Shown here one piece after another: positions 8,678-17,055 of a DNA stretch of 64,000 nucleotides. Source of the DNA: Secundilactobacillus collinoides DSM 20515 = JCM 1123 (lineage in GTDB: Bacteria; Bacillota; Bacilli; Lactobacillales; Lactobacillaceae). Location: NCBI RefSeq assembly GCF_001435975.1, contig NZ_AYYR01000053.1, positions 72,132 through 136,131 of the forward strand, read 5' to 3'. A program made the position numbers and the translations under genes. Position 1 is the first letter of the stretch; each line of letters begins with the position of its first letter. The notes beneath the pieces were generated by a model. That model saw nothing but the letters and a program-made list of their open reading frames with translations. It had not been told where the DNA came from and searched no databases.

Positions 8678-9559
8678 CTACTTCTTTTCGATATGGTGGT
8701 ACGTGTTGTAAACATCTTGCTTTTTTAACTGACGTAAATGAGCCACCTGTTTGATTGCATCATTTGTGCGTAACCCGCCATCAATCAGTTGGTCAACGTG
8801 TGCTTCAATCGTGAGCTGACTAAAATCATCAGCTGGCGTTTCGATTTCCGGGTTCGGATTGCCGCTGACAATGATGACAAATTCACCGCGGACCTGATCA
8901 GTCGTTGCCCAAGTTACTAGCTCTGAAAGCGTCCCGCGAATAAATTCTTCGTGTTTCTTGGTCAGTTCGCGACACAGTGCAGCGGGCCGCTGTTCACCCA
9001 GTGATTGGGAAATGTTAGTCAATGTTTTGGCCAAACGATGCGGTGCTTCATAAAAGATCAATGTTTCTGACCGGTTGACCAGAGCCGTCAGCTCCTCACG
9101 TTGCAGCTTGGGTTTACGGTCTAAAAAACCATAAAAATAGAACGGCTGCGGCGTGATTCCCGAGGCAATCAATGCCGTTAGCCCAGCATTGGCACCAGGC
9201 AGCGGAACAACAGTTAAATTAGCCGCCACACAGGCCTTCACAAGTTCCTGGCCGGGATCGCTGATTGAAGGCATGCCAGCATCACTGACCTGAGCAATGT
9301 CTTCCCCCGCTCGAAGTTTGGCAAGCAACTGCGGGATGCGCTCCTGCGTGTTGTGCTCGTGAAAACTAATTTGGGGTGTCTCGATTTCGAAGTGGTTCAG
9401 CAGTTTTTGCGTGTTTCTTGTATCTTCCGCTGCGATGAGCGCCACGTTCTTCAGCGTTTCAACGCTGCGATAGGTCATATCGCCTAAATTGCCGATTGGT
9501 GTCGGCACCAGAAAAAGCGTCCCGGTGTCGCGTTTTTGAAAACTTAATTGTGACTGCAA
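8678..9559 (-). CDS. rsmI: 16S rRNA (cytidine1402-2'-O)-methyltransferase RsmI
   Basis: SAM-dependent 2'-O-methylation of C1402 in the 16S rRNA P-site. The tetrapyrrole-methylase fold begins GTLFLVPTPIGNLGDMTYRS and includes EDTRNTQKLLNHF, SDAGMPSISDPG and ALCRELTKKHEE. The start is placed at TTG 9559, because a GGAAGGAG site follows directly on the yabA stop codon and sits 8 bases before it; longer forms would run into yabA. This gives 293 residues, normal for RsmI. It follows yabA in the tmk-darA-holB-yabA-rsmI series. Confidence 0.94.
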   Translation of the reverse strand: MQSQLSFQKRDTGTLFLVPTPIGNLGDMTYRSVETLKNVALIAAEDTRNTQKLLNHFEIETPQISFHEHNTQERIPQLLAKLRAGEDIAQVSDAGMPSISDPGQELVKACVAANLTVVPLPGANAGLTALIASGITPQPFYFYGFLDRKPKLQREELTALVNRSETLIFYEAPHRLAKTLTNISQSLGEQRPAALCRELTKKHEEFIRGTLSELVTWATTDQVRGEFVIIVSGNPNPEIETPADDFSQLTIEAHVDQLIDGGLRTNDAIKQVAHLRQLKKQDVYNTYHHIEKK

Positions 9560-9575
9560 ACCCCAGTCTCCTTCC

Positions 9576-9917
9576 CTATCGTTCACCATAAATGACTTCC
9601 ACACAAAACGCGCAGGGTTCGTTATTTTCTCGCCGCTTGCCATACTCATAGTTGCAGACGTGGAATCCCTCTTCGTATAATTTTTCTAGGTTCTGACGCG
9701 ATTTTGATAACTGCGGTTCTTTCCCATTTTCAGTGAGTGTTTCAGCATCGTGGGTCGACTTGATCAAATCTCGCAAATGCTGATTCTCAATTTGCAACTC
9801 TGCATTTTGTTCCAAAGTTGCTGTCACTTTATCCTGCAAGTCCGCGAATTTAGTGGTCATTTGCGCCATTTCGGACTGCATATTTTTCATGTAATCATAA
9901 ACATCCTGATTTTCCAA
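9576..9917 (-). CDS. yabA: Replication initiation control protein YabA
   Basis: Negative regulator of DnaA that links initiator and clamp DnaN. About 113 residues: an N-terminal coiled coil (residues about 1-60, leucine/glutamine rich, for tetramer formation) and a C-terminal zinc-binding region HVCNYEYGKR...PCAFC. The start is put at TTG 9917, 8 bases after AAGGAG; an upstream ATG (9938) overlaps holB and has no ribosome site. It is between holB and rsmI, the usual Firmicutes position. Confidence 0.92.
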   Translation of the reverse strand: MENQDVYDYMKNMQSEMAQMTTKFADLQDKVTATLEQNAELQIENQHLRDLIKSTHDAETLTENGKEPQLSKSRQNLEKLYEEGFHVCNYEYGKRRENNEPCAFCVEVIYGER

Positions 9918-9934
9918 ATTGGCACGCTCCTTTA

Positions 9935-10948
9935 TCATTCGGCTAAATCGTCCAGTGCAGATAATGATAGTGTTTCAACAATACTCTGAAAATTCATGTT
10001 CCCATTCAACGCCTTTTTAGTTGCCAGCGCCTGGGTCACAATAGCTAGCAGATCTTGTTGGGTAATTGATTGCGCCACCGCTTCCATATCCGCCTGACTG
10101 TCCGGAAACGGCTGATCCAGATTGGGTTGCTGGTACTTCACCATTAGCGTTGTCTGCCATAAAATAATGATTGCATCGAGAATGATGCCTTGTTTGTCGC
10201 GATCGGGTCCCAGTGGCATTAAGCCGGTTTGAACCGTCACAAACGCTGTTGCATCCCGTTTAGCGAGTTGCGCAAACCATCGTGCCAATTCGTGTTGCAA
10301 GTGCCCCAGCCAATCATCCGTCGTCAATAGCTTAGCCTGTTCAAGACTATTGGTTAATTGACTCAGCAGCACCGTTTGTTTTTGGGAAATGCCCTCGCTG
10401 GCCAACTCAGTCGCAAAAACATCAGCCGGAACTGGCGAAAATTCCACCAGTTGCGTCCGCGAGATAATCGTCGGCAAAATCAGGCTTTTATTCGTTGTCA
10501 GCAAAAAAATCACCCGGTTTGCGACTGGTTCCTCGATAAATTTCAGCAAACTGTTGGCCGCATTGGTGGTCAAGGTATCAGCACCTTCAATAATGAAGAT
10601 TTTCATATTGCCCTCAACCGGACTTTTGGCAAATTCATCCTTAATATAACGCACCTGGTCAACCTTAATACGTTGACCATCCGGGGCAACCATAACCACA
10701 TCCGGGTTATCACCAGCTAAGATTCGCTGGCATTCTGTACATTCGCCACATGGCGCACCATCGGCACCTGGATTCTCACAAAACAGCGCCATGGCAACAA
10801 CTTGTGCAACTGCCTTTTTGCCGCATCCCGCTAGTCCCGCAAACAGATAAGCGTGACTCAGCCTTGTCTGCTGAACGAGATGCAGGAAGTGAGAATAGAG
10901 TTTTGGTTGTTTTTCTTGTGCTTCGTTAATCGTCGTTTTTGTAATCAC
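9935..10948 (-). CDS. holB: DNA polymerase III subunit delta'
   Basis: Clamp-loader subunit that works with DnaX (encoded at 13.8 kb). The 337-residue AAA+ protein has an N-terminal P-loop region (AGLAGCGKKA) and a zinc knuckle CENPGADGAPCGECTEC near residues 58-74. The sensor region is ILTTNKSLILPTIISR-like. The GTG start (10946-10948) follows AGGGGGT. It is 12 bases from darA and overlaps the yabA reading frame only if the long yabA start is used. Its C-terminal collar domain is as divergent as usual. Confidence 0.94.
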   Translation of the reverse strand: MITKTTINEAQEKQPKLYSHFLHLVQQTRLSHAYLFAGLAGCGKKAVAQVVAMALFCENPGADGAPCGECTECQRILAGDNPDVVMVAPDGQRIKVDQVRYIKDEFAKSPVEGNMKIFIIEGADTLTTNAANSLLKFIEEPVANRVIFLLTTNKSLILPTIISRTQLVEFSPVPADVFATELASEGISQKQTVLLSQLTNSLEQAKLLTTDDWLGHLQHELARWFAQLAKRDATAFVTVQTGLMPLGPDRDKQGIILDAIIILWQTTLMVKYQQPNLDQPFPDSQADMEAVAQSITQQDLLAIVTQALATKKALNGNMNFQSIVETLSLSALDDLAE

Positions 10949-10960
10949 AACGACCCCCTA

Positions 10961-11287
10961 CTAAAATTGGTGAAATTGGTCAACTGGCACGACAAAGACA
11001 GTGGCACCGCCAACTTGAACCTCTACCGGATAACTGGCCGTTGTGTCTTCAGCATCCAAGTTAACCTGTGGGGTCATGAACTGTTGCCGCGTCCGTGACG
11101 TTTCGTGAATAATATCAAGTACTTCTTGAACTCGGTCATCCGCAATCCCAACCATGTAAGTTGTATTACCAGACTTCAGAAAGCCGCCGCTCGTTGACAA
11201 TCGTGTAGCCCCAATGTTGGCTTTAATAAATTCATTTCGAAGACGGTTTGAATCTTTGTCTTGAACGACTGCAATAATTAATTTCAT
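10961..11287 (-). CDS. darA: Cyclic di-AMP receptor DarA/PstA (PII-like)
   Basis: Homotrimeric PII-like protein that binds cyclic di-AMP; its output is unknown in most species. The 108-residue product starts MKLIIAVVQDKDSNRLRNEF at ATG 11287, preceded by AGGAGG; the longer frame upstream overlaps tmk and is not used. The T-loop region and the conserved GGFLKSGNTTYMVGI are present. It is between tmk and holB, as in Bacillus yaaQ, which suggests co-expression with replication genes. Confidence 0.94.
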   Translation of the reverse strand: MKLIIAVVQDKDSNRLRNEFIKANIGATRLSTSGGFLKSGNTTYMVGIADDRVQEVLDIIHETSRTRQQFMTPQVNLDAEDTTASYPVEVQVGGATVFVVPVDQFHQF

Positions 11288-11303
11288 ATTCGTTCCTCCT
11301 GTG

Positions 11304-11939
11304 TTAGCGGCTCGCGATTGCCCGGTTGACCAGATCAGTAGCGGTCTGAATAACAGTATCCAGCGGTTGCGTTGCATCGACAGTCGTGATCCGCTCTGGA
11401 TCAGCATCGCGTAACCGTAAGTATCCTGCCCGCACTAATTTATGAAAAGCAAGTGCTTCTTGATCTAACCGATCCACATCGTTTTGCCGGTGCGCCTTGA
11501 TTCGCGCAATGCCGACCTCCGATGGGACGTCAAAGTAAAGTGTTAAATCAGGTAACAGCCCATTGGTCGCAAACGTGTTCATGTCGTAAACGGCTTGTTC
11601 CCCAATTTGACGACCGGCGCCTTGATAGGCCACTGAACTGTCAACGTAACGGTCACAAAGGACAACCTTGTTCTGCTTCAAAGCCGGTAAAATCGTTTCA
11701 GATAAATGTTGACGCCGAGCCGCCGCGTATAATAACGCCTCAGTCCGCGGGTCCATTTCCGTATTTTCTGGGTTCAAAATAATTTGACGAATAGCTTCAG
11801 AAATTTGGTTGCCGCCAGGTTCACGGGTAACCAGCAGCTGGTCCCCTAACTGGGCACGAACCGTCTTGGTAACGGCCTCTAAAACGGTGGTCTTCCCCGC
11901 GCCGTCTGGGCCTTCAAATGAAATAAATAATCCGGACAA
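11304..11939 (-). CDS. tmk: Thymidylate kinase
   Basis: Phosphorylates dTMP to dTDP. The P-loop FEGPDGAGKT is at residues 8-17, the DRYVDSSVAYQGAGR motif near 92-106, and the lid arginines follow. The start TTG 11939 sits 9 bases after GGAG and gives 211 residues starting MSGLFISFEG, like other family members; the alternative TTG at 11954 overlaps the ribosome site. It is first in the tmk-darA-holB-yabA-rsmI-thioesterase series, with a promoter at 11972-12000. Confidence 0.95.
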   Translation of the reverse strand: MSGLFISFEGPDGAGKTTVLEAVTKTVRAQLGDQLLVTREPGGNQISEAIRQIILNPENTEMDPRTEALLYAAARRQHLSETILPALKQNKVVLCDRYVDSSVAYQGAGRQIGEQAVYDMNTFATNGLLPDLTLYFDVPSEVGIARIKAHRQNDVDRLDQEALAFHKLVRAGYLRLRDADPERITTVDATQPLDTVIQTATDLVNRAIASR

Positions 11940-11971
11940 TGGTCTTAACTCCAATTTTTTGATTTAGATTT

Positions 11972-12000
11972 ATTGTACTTGATTGGGGGGGAGAGCACAA
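11972..12000 (-). promoter_or_regulatory. tmk operon promoter
   Basis: Minus strand -35 TTGTGC (11995-12000), a 17-base spacer containing a run of seven C, and -10 TACAAT (11972-11977), 33 bases before the tmk start. Confidence 0.7.
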
Positions 12001-12022
12001 CTGGAGAGTGTGGAGAAAGGCG

Positions 12023-12232
12023 CTTAGTCGCCATAGGCGCAAAACACCAAGGAAGACGGGCTTTTGGCACAGGAAATCGAGTCCAGAGAGTGTGGAAGGA
12101 AGCGTTTAAGGGGCGGAGTGTAAGTAACTTTCGGTTTAAAATCCCGTACTTGGATTTTGAACCGGAAGTTGCTTACACAGGAGTCCCTTGCTTCCTGGAA
12201 CACGTTTAGTCGCCATAGTCGCAAAACACCAA
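12023..12232. repeat. Direct repeat pair flanking palindromic element 2
   Basis: CTTAGTCGCCATAGGCGCAA (12023-12042, continuing AACACCAA) recurs at 12204-12232 as TTTAGTCGCCATAGTCGCAA plus AACACCAA, nearly identical over 27 bases. The two copies bracket the hairpin at 12090-12204. The surrounding region 11940-12608 has no convincing gene; overlapping frames of 66-78 codons are repeat-derived. Confidence 0.85.
12090..12204. repeat. Dispersed palindromic element, copy 2
   Basis: A 26-base arm at 12118-12143 pairs with 12153-12178 around a 9-base loop; the only three non-identities are G-U wobble pairs, which keep the RNA fold intact. Outside the arms, GTGT, GGAAGC and AAGGG blocks on the left pair with CCCTT, GCTTCC and ACAC on the right (to 12204). 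The block order is the same as in the element at 1725-1839, but the inner stem sequence is different. Confidence 0.85.
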
Positions 12233-12271
12233 TACAAATTGGGTCTTTTGCAAATATAACCGAGTCAGACT

Positions 12272-12598
12272 AATGTGCAAAAAGGCGGTTAAGCAATGAA
12301 GCATAAACCCCAGATCAGACAGTCCGAAACCGCCTCTTATCCTTAAACCAGCTCCATCGTAAAGCACGCCCCATCAATTCCAAAGCAAACAATAAGACCA
12401 ACCCCCGACGGCAACTGCATCACCGGAGCTTGGTCTTACTGTGGATTTTTGTGTGTTCATAAAGTTACAGGACAGTTTGGCATCTAAATAAGCGAACAAT
12501 GACTCCCTAGATTTGCCCAGCCCGGTGTTAAGCAGTTCAACTCAATATTAGTCAAGATTAACCATACAACGAGTCGATGCCACCTCTTAAGCACCTTG
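12272..12598. repeat. Degenerate copies of the palindromic-element border; otherwise empty gap
   Basis: At 12272-12297 AAAAAGGCGGTTAAGCAATG, and on the minus strand at about 12573-12597 AAGGTGCTTAAGAGGTGG, resemble the AAAGG-TTAAGGAGTGG border seen at 1812-1836 and 49774-49792. Between them lies a hairpin whose arms AAGACCAA and TTGGTCTT are at about 12391 and 12431. No gene is seen between 12001 and 12608. Confidence 0.45.
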
Positions 12599-12608
12599 TC
12601 TCAGTCTC

Positions 12609-12851
12609 TTAGTGGTCAAACACCGATGACTGAATATGCTGACCATGCACCTGCCGCAAACGGGCTTCCCGGTATAGAAACAGGTACTTTTGGCGCGCTA
12701 GTACTGTCTGAGCAGTAATTTCTTCGTCCACGTCCGATACTGCCTCTTCGGTTTCCTTTGCGTGATCCCATTCTTGCTTGGCCAGATCGATTGACGCTAA
12801 AAGTTTACCATCGAACTGCATGCGAATTTTTTGTTTTCGTGACCCAAACAT
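12609..12851 (-). CDS. yaaL: YaaL family protein (DUF2508)
   Basis: Small 80-residue protein found next to recR in Firmicutes; function unknown. It starts MFGSRKQKIRMQFDGKLL and is largely helical and charged, with the conserved LARQKYLFLYREARLRQ segment. It lies 17 bases downstream of recR in the dnaX-ybaB-recR-yaaL operon, so a link to recombination or nucleoid function has been proposed by context only. No signal peptide or metal site is visible. Confidence 0.88.
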   Translation of the reverse strand: MFGSRKQKIRMQFDGKLLASIDLAKQEWDHAKETEEAVSDVDEEITAQTVLARQKYLFLYREARLRQVHGQHIQSSVFDH

Positions 12852-12868
12852 TGTGACACGTCCCTTCG

Positions 12869-13468
12869 TTACATTTCAGTACGGCCTTCAACCGCCTTAA
12901 ACAACGTCATTTCGTCCGCGTACTCAATGTCTGTACCGACAGACAGACCATGAGCCAACCGGGTCACTTTAATGCCCGCTGGTTTGATCAGCCTTGACAG
13001 ATACATTGCCGTTGCTTCACCTTCAGGCGTGGCATTGGTTGCGATGATGATTTCCTTTACAGCTTCGTTGGTTTGCAGACGTTTCAACAGGCTGGAAATG
13101 TTCAAATCTTCCGGTCCTTTGCCCTCAATTGGAGATAATACCCCATTAAGCACATGGTACAGCCCGTGATATTCCTTCATCTTTTCCATCACCATGATGT
13201 CCTTGGCTTGTTCAACCACCAAGATTTGGCTCTGGTCACGGGTCTTGTCCCTGCAAATATCGCAGGGGTCTGATTCGGTAATGTTGCCGCAGATCGAACA
13301 AAAATGCAGGTCCCGTTTTGCTGAAATCAAAGACTTTGCAAACCGGGTCACGTCGTCACCGTTCATATCAATGGTGAAAAACGCCAGTCGGGTCGCGGTC
13401 TTTTGACCAATACCGGGAAGTTTCATATAACTGTCGATCAGTTGGGCAATCGGTTCTGGATATTGCAT
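12869..13468 (-). CDS. recR: Recombination mediator RecR
   Basis: Ring-forming mediator that acts with RecO (and RecF) in RecA loading at gaps. The 199 residues contain the N-terminal HhH ([15 protein letters not shown]), a Cys4 zinc finger with C57, C60, C69 and C72, a Toprim domain starting [14 protein letters not shown], and the C-terminal Walker-B-like region. Full length and normal. It is 24 bases after ybaB in the dnaX operon. Confidence 0.97.
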   Translation of the reverse strand: MQYPEPIAQLIDSYMKLPGIGQKTATRLAFFTIDMNGDDVTRFAKSLISAKRDLHFCSICGNITESDPCDICRDKTRDQSQILVVEQAKDIMVMEKMKEYHGLYHVLNGVLSPIEGKGPEDLNISSLLKRLQTNEAVKEIIIATNATPEGEATAMYLSRLIKPAGIKVTRLAHGLSVGTDIEYADEMTLFKAVEGRTEM

Positions 13469-13492
13469 ATACTAACCTCGATTTGCCTTAAC

Positions 13493-13804
13493 TTACTTTG
13501 GTAAGCCGTTGCTGTACTTATTTAATGTCTGCTTACCTTCGTCGTCAATTTGTCCTAATGCATCATTGACCGCGGCTAACACCAGGTCACTCAACATGTC
13601 AGGATCATCTGGATCAATGGCCTTAGGATCAATGGTCATATCGGTCATAACCCGTTTACCGGTGAAAGTGACCTTAACCATGTCATCTGGTGATGCACCG
13701 GTGAAGTCCTTGGCCTCCATGACTTTTTGCTCCTCAGCAAGTTGTTTTTCCATTTTCTTCATTTGTTTCATCATATTATTCATGTTGCCCATACCACGCA
13801 TCAT
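13493..13804 (-). CDS. YbaB/EbfC family nucleoid-associated protein
   Basis: Small DNA-binding protein of 103 residues. It has a Met/Asn-rich N-terminus ([18 protein letters not shown]) that forms a helical hairpin in this family, then the conserved [18 protein letters not shown] core. ATG 13804 is selected because AAAGGTGG lies 8 bases ahead; the apparent upstream GTG is part of that ribosome site. It lies between dnaX and recR, its standard place. Confidence 0.95.
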   Translation of the reverse strand: MMRGMGNMNNMMKQMKKMEKQLAEEQKVMEAKDFTGASPDDMVKVTFTGKRVMTDMTIDPKAIDPDDPDMLSDLVLAAVNDALGQIDDEGKQTLNKYSNGLPK

Positions 13805-13821
13805 TGTATTAACCACCTTTA

Positions 13822-15609
13822 TTAGTCTTGTTTTACTTCAATTATGTCGCTGATATCTTCGCCAAACAACTGTTGCGCTTCGTTGACCATTTGGTCGTTA
13901 TCCGGTTGCTGTTCAGCGTCCTTTGACGATCCATTTTCTTGGTTGTCAGCTTCTGTTGACGTGTCGCCGGCCGCGTTATCCGCTTGGTGAACCTTGTGTT
14001 GTTTCAGATAGGTCTTTCGAATCGTCGGCCATTCGCCAGTTGGGACAAACACGATGTCCGGGACGTGCCCAGTCACCCGGTCCATGGCGTTTTCAATATC
14101 ATCCTTAAACGTGTTGTCATCATCAGCGCGCTCAACGATGAAACTGTCATCAAACGCAATAACTGCGCCATTCTCGCTAGCTGCAACGGGCTTTGCGATC
14201 TTCATCATTGCCCGTTTTCGAGGGCTGTCAAAATATTGAATCAGGTCGGGCCAGTTGCTCTGAAGCTCGGACAGTGCCGTCCGAGTCGCCGAGCCGAGGA
14301 TCGGATAAATTTTTTCCAAATTGATATGGAATCCCCCGGCCCGATGTGCTGGTTTATTGGGTGTTGGTGCGGCTGTTTGCGCTGTCGCTGGGGCAGTGCC
14401 GACTGGCCGTTGCTGCAGAGCTGTCACTGTTTGCTTTAGATTTTGCACTTCACGCTGCAACTGTGTAATGACATCTAGGTCAGCTGGAGCCGTGGCAGTC
14501 CGTTGATCAGCAACGGATTGTGCCCCGCGAATACCAGCAAGTTTCACCGTGAGCACTTCCAGATAAACGTCCTCGTGAGTCGTAAATCGCATTTGCTGTT
14601 GAATGTCGTTTAAGGCATCGATCATCTCGTACAGCCGTTGCGGTGTGAGTTTACCGGCTAAGTTCTTGAACTGATCATCAACCTGATCGAGTTCGATCTC
14701 CGCAACCAATTCTGGTGACTGCTGATACAGCAGCAAATCGCGGGTCAGATTGACCAAGTCTTCCGTAAACCGTTCGGGATTCTTGCCGTCAGCCAGGACA
14801 TCTTGAATCGTGACGAGCGCGTTTTGAGTATCATTGTCAGCAACCTGATCCAGGTACTGCACCAGTAATTTTTTCCGTACTGACCCGGTAACCAACAGGG
14901 CGTTGTCAACGGTAACGGTATCATCACCAAACGAAATTGCTTGATCGAGAATACTCAACGCATCACGCATCCCACCCTCGGAAGCCTTGGCGATCACCTT
15001 TAGGGCTTCTTCGTCGTAAGAGACATGTTTTTCGTCCAAGATATAGGTCATTCGTGCCAGACTGTCCTTAGCCTGAATCTGTTTGAAATCAAAGCGTTGG
15101 GTCCGGGAAATTATGGTCGCCGGAATCTTGTGCGGTTCTGTGGTGGCCAGAATAAAAATGACGTTTGCCGGTGGTTCTTCAAGCGTTTTTAACAATGCGT
15201 TGAACGCACCAGTCGACAGCATATGGACTTCATCAATAATGTAGACTTTAAATTCGGCTTCGGTCGGCGCGTACTTCACCTTATCACGAATATCACGAAT
15301 TTCTTCGACGCCGTTGTTGGATGCAGCATCAATCTCAATAACATCGTTTAGTGTCCCCCGAGTGATTGATTTACAAATATCACACTCATTGCAGGGCTCA
15401 CCGTCTTTTTGATTAGGGCAATTGACGGCCTTCGCAAAAATTTTCGCCATGGAAGTTTTACCTGTCCCACGGGGGCCGGCAAATAAATATGCATGACTTG
15501 TTTGATGCGTTTTTATTGCGTTCTTCAACGTTTGTGTGATCAGCGACTGGCCAATGACTTCATCAAAACGTTGCGGCCGCCATACCCGATATAAGGCTTG
15601 GTAACTCAT
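13822..15609 (-). CDS. dnaX: DNA polymerase III subunits gamma/tau
   Basis: Clamp-loader ATPase. In 595 residues: Walker A GPRGTGKT (45-52), zinc cysteines C64, C73, C76 and C79, the DEVHMLS Walker B near 126, sensor SRTQRFDF, domain III to about 365, then a Pro/Ala/Gln-rich linker (about 385-430) and an acidic C-terminal tail for tau contacts. No obvious slippery frameshift site was noticed. First gene of the dnaX-ybaB-recR-yaaL operon. Confidence 0.97.
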   Translation of the reverse strand: MSYQALYRVWRPQRFDEVIGQSLITQTLKNAIKTHQTSHAYLFAGPRGTGKTSMAKIFAKAVNCPNQKDGEPCNECDICKSITRGTLNDVIEIDAASNNGVEEIRDIRDKVKYAPTEAEFKVYIIDEVHMLSTGAFNALLKTLEEPPANVIFILATTEPHKIPATIISRTQRFDFKQIQAKDSLARMTYILDEKHVSYDEEALKVIAKASEGGMRDALSILDQAISFGDDTVTVDNALLVTGSVRKKLLVQYLDQVADNDTQNALVTIQDVLADGKNPERFTEDLVNLTRDLLLYQQSPELVAEIELDQVDDQFKNLAGKLTPQRLYEMIDALNDIQQQMRFTTHEDVYLEVLTVKLAGIRGAQSVADQRTATAPADLDVITQLQREVQNLKQTVTALQQRPVGTAPATAQTAAPTPNKPAHRAGGFHINLEKIYPILGSATRTALSELQSNWPDLIQYFDSPRKRAMMKIAKPVAASENGAVIAFDDSFIVERADDDNTFKDDIENAMDRVTGHVPDIVFVPTGEWPTIRKTYLKQHKVHQADNAAGDTSTEADNQENGSSKDAEQQPDNDQMVNEAQQLFGEDISDIIEVKQD

Positions 15610-15808
15610 GACTACATTCCTTCTTAGTTTATTTCTTGAACTTTCATTATATAGTGTTTATGCCAAAAATTCTACTCGTGACCCCAAACTGCATTTAGAT
15701 TTAACTTTAACATAACGATTGACTTTTCGATGCGCATTTTGTATTTGAATCGTTTGTCTGTCTGCACCCAACCAGTACGCGTTAGTCGTCAATGTGGGTT
15801 ATACCACA

Positions 15809-15846
15809 AGAAAAGAGCCAACCACAATCATTATTGGGTCAGCTCT
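15809..15846 (-). terminator. Terminator of the SRP RNA gene
   Basis: On the minus strand GAGCTGACCCAAT and ATTGTGGTTGGCTC form a hairpin (two wobbles and a bulge) ending in TTTTCTT, 20 bases past the 3' end of the SRP RNA. Confidence 0.75.
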
Positions 15847-15864
15847 CGTTTAAGATCATATCAA

Positions 15865-15944
15865 CTTGAAGCACAAAGCAGAGCAAACTTAGTGCTGCTT
15901 CCTTCCGGACCTGACACGATTCGTTAGTCCGCCCTTGCTTCAAG
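15865..15944 (-). ncRNA. ffs: Signal recognition particle RNA (small bacterial type)
   Basis: The invariant apical domain GTCAGGTCCGGAAGGAAGCA is present on the minus strand (about 15895-15914), with the GGAA tetraloop and the Ffh-binding symmetric and asymmetric loops. The ends CTTGAAGCA and TGCTTCAAG (15936-15944 and 15865-15873) close a stem, giving an RNA of about 80 nucleotides without an Alu domain; true ends may extend a few bases. It is located between tadA and dnaX, the usual Lactobacillales place. Confidence 0.95.
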
Positions 15945-15987
15945 GCCTTACGGCAATTACTAGAATAACACAGTTATGATGTGAACG

Positions 15988-16494
15988 CTAGTCCTGTTTT
16001 TTCTCCCGCGCCCTTTTTTCCTGTTTCACTTTTTTTCGCCGTTTGCGCGCCGCTTTAAAAAAACGTTTGAGCTGCTGGGATGCACGATTCGCTAAAACGC
16101 CCTCTTCAATGCTGACCTGGTGGTTCAAGCGGTCATCGGTTAAAATTTCATATAAACTCTTTGTTCCGCCGGCCTTGGGATCTCGGGCTCCAAAAACGAC
16201 CCGATCAACGCGGGCATTGATGATTGCGCCGCTGCACATCACGCAGGGTTCCAGCGTCACATACAGCGTACAATCGATCAGTCGCCAGCTGTGTAACGCA
16301 GCGTTGGCTTCACGAATCGCAATCATTTCCGCATGGTCTGCTGCATCTTGGCTGTGCTCGCGAAGGTTGTGCCCGCGGCCAATAATAACACCGTCATGCA
16401 CGATCACTGCCCCAATCGGTACCTCGCCGATAAGCGCCGCTTTGTCGGCTTCTTCTAACGCTGCGTTCATAAAATTTTCGTCTTCAGCTCTCAA
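15988..16494 (-). CDS. tadA: tRNA-specific adenosine deaminase TadA
   Basis: Converts A34 to inosine in tRNA-Arg(ACG). The 168-residue cytidine-deaminase fold has zinc ligands in HAEMIAI and PCVMC, with the catalytic Glu in HAE. The C-terminal tail is very basic (KRRKKVKQEKRAREKK). TTG 16494 is taken as start, with AGAGGA 7 bases upstream. It runs into the SRP RNA gene with a short gap. Confidence 0.94.
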   Translation of the reverse strand: MRAEDENFMNAALEEADKAALIGEVPIGAVIVHDGVIIGRGHNLREHSQDAADHAEMIAIREANAALHSWRLIDCTLYVTLEPCVMCSGAIINARVDRVVFGARDPKAGGTKSLYEILTDDRLNHQVSIEEGVLANRASQQLKRFFKAARKRRKKVKQEKRAREKKQD

Positions 16495-16607
16495 TGAGTT
16501 ATCCTCTTCTCACGGTTTTGATCACGACGCCGATTTTGACACACAAAAGTAATTTACTTACTAAAATACAGTTGGCACGCTATTTATACGGGCTACAATC
16601 AGAAAAT

Positions 16608-16659
16608 ACACTAAATATGGTGTTAGAATAGTTGCTATTTTCTATATCTGGTGTAAACT
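16608..16659 (+). promoter_or_regulatory. Double NrdR box and nrdHEF promoter
   Basis: ACACTAAATATGGTGT (16608-16623) and TTTCTATATCTGGTGT (16639-16654) match the 16-base NrdR box; their starts are 31 bases apart, three helical turns, as required for paired NrdR binding. A likely promoter, -35 TTGCTA (16632-16637) and -10 TAAACT (16654-16659), overlaps the second box. NrdR would repress the operon when dATP is high. Confidence 0.85.
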
Positions 16660-16702
16660 CTAATTATTAACAAGCTACATAGCACATAGGAGTGTGATAG
16701 GA

Positions 16703-16933
16703 ATGGCAAAAGTAACAGTATATTCACGTAACAACTGCATGCAATGCAAGATGACAAAGCGTTTTCTCATGGAACACCACGTTGATTTTGATGAAAGAAA
16801 CATCAATGAGGAACCCCAATATGTAGATTACCTTAAGGAACATGGCTTTCAATCATTACCAGTCGTTGAAGCCAATGGTGATCTTCAATTCAGTGGTTTC
16901 CAACCAGCTAAATTACAACAATTAGCCGTTTAG
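16703..16933 (+). CDS. nrdH: NrdH redoxin
   Basis: Glutaredoxin-like electron donor for class Ib ribonucleotide reductase. It is 76 residues from ATG 16703 with AGGAG 10 bases upstream; a GTG 9 bases earlier is discounted. The redox motif C12-M-Q-C15 and the C-terminal FSGFQPAKL are typical of NrdH. It is first in the nrdH-nrdE-nrdF group, which has no nrdI here; NrdI, needed to load manganese, must be elsewhere or absent. Confidence 0.96.
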   Translation: MAKVTVYSRNNCMQCKMTKRFLMEHHVDFDERNINEEPQYVDYLKEHGFQSLPVVEANGDLQFSGFQPAKLQQLAV

Positions 16934-16956
16934 TACCTATATAATTGAACCGAGCT

Positions 16957-16992
16957 AAGGTGACGATGAACTTTGATGAGTCGTCACTTTTC
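16957..16992 (+). terminator. Hairpin between nrdH and nrdE
   Basis: AAGGTGACGA and TCGTCACTTTTCT make a 9-bp stem followed by a short T run, 24 bases after the nrdH stop. It probably reduces read-through, giving more nrdH than nrdEF message, or protects an RNA end. The tail is weak for a full terminator. Confidence 0.6.
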
Positions 16993-17055
16993 TATTCTAA
17001 TCGACTAATCTATTTTAACGAACTGATCAACTAAAGAAAAGAGTGAGTTTACCAA

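Noticed and set aside
11973..12224. Frames of 78 and 66 codons in the tmk-yaaL gap
   Set aside because: They lie in the palindromic element and share its mirrored sequence; no ribosome site.
13984..14439. 151-codon frame opposite dnaX
   Set aside because: Shadow frame in the GC-richer linker region of dnaX; antisense, no ribosome site.
15730..15927. 65-codon frame between dnaX and tadA
   Set aside because: It crosses the SRP RNA gene and its terminator on the opposite strand.
16043..16552. 169-codon frame opposite tadA
   Set aside because: Antisense to a clear tadA gene with intact catalytic motifs; an overlap artefact.
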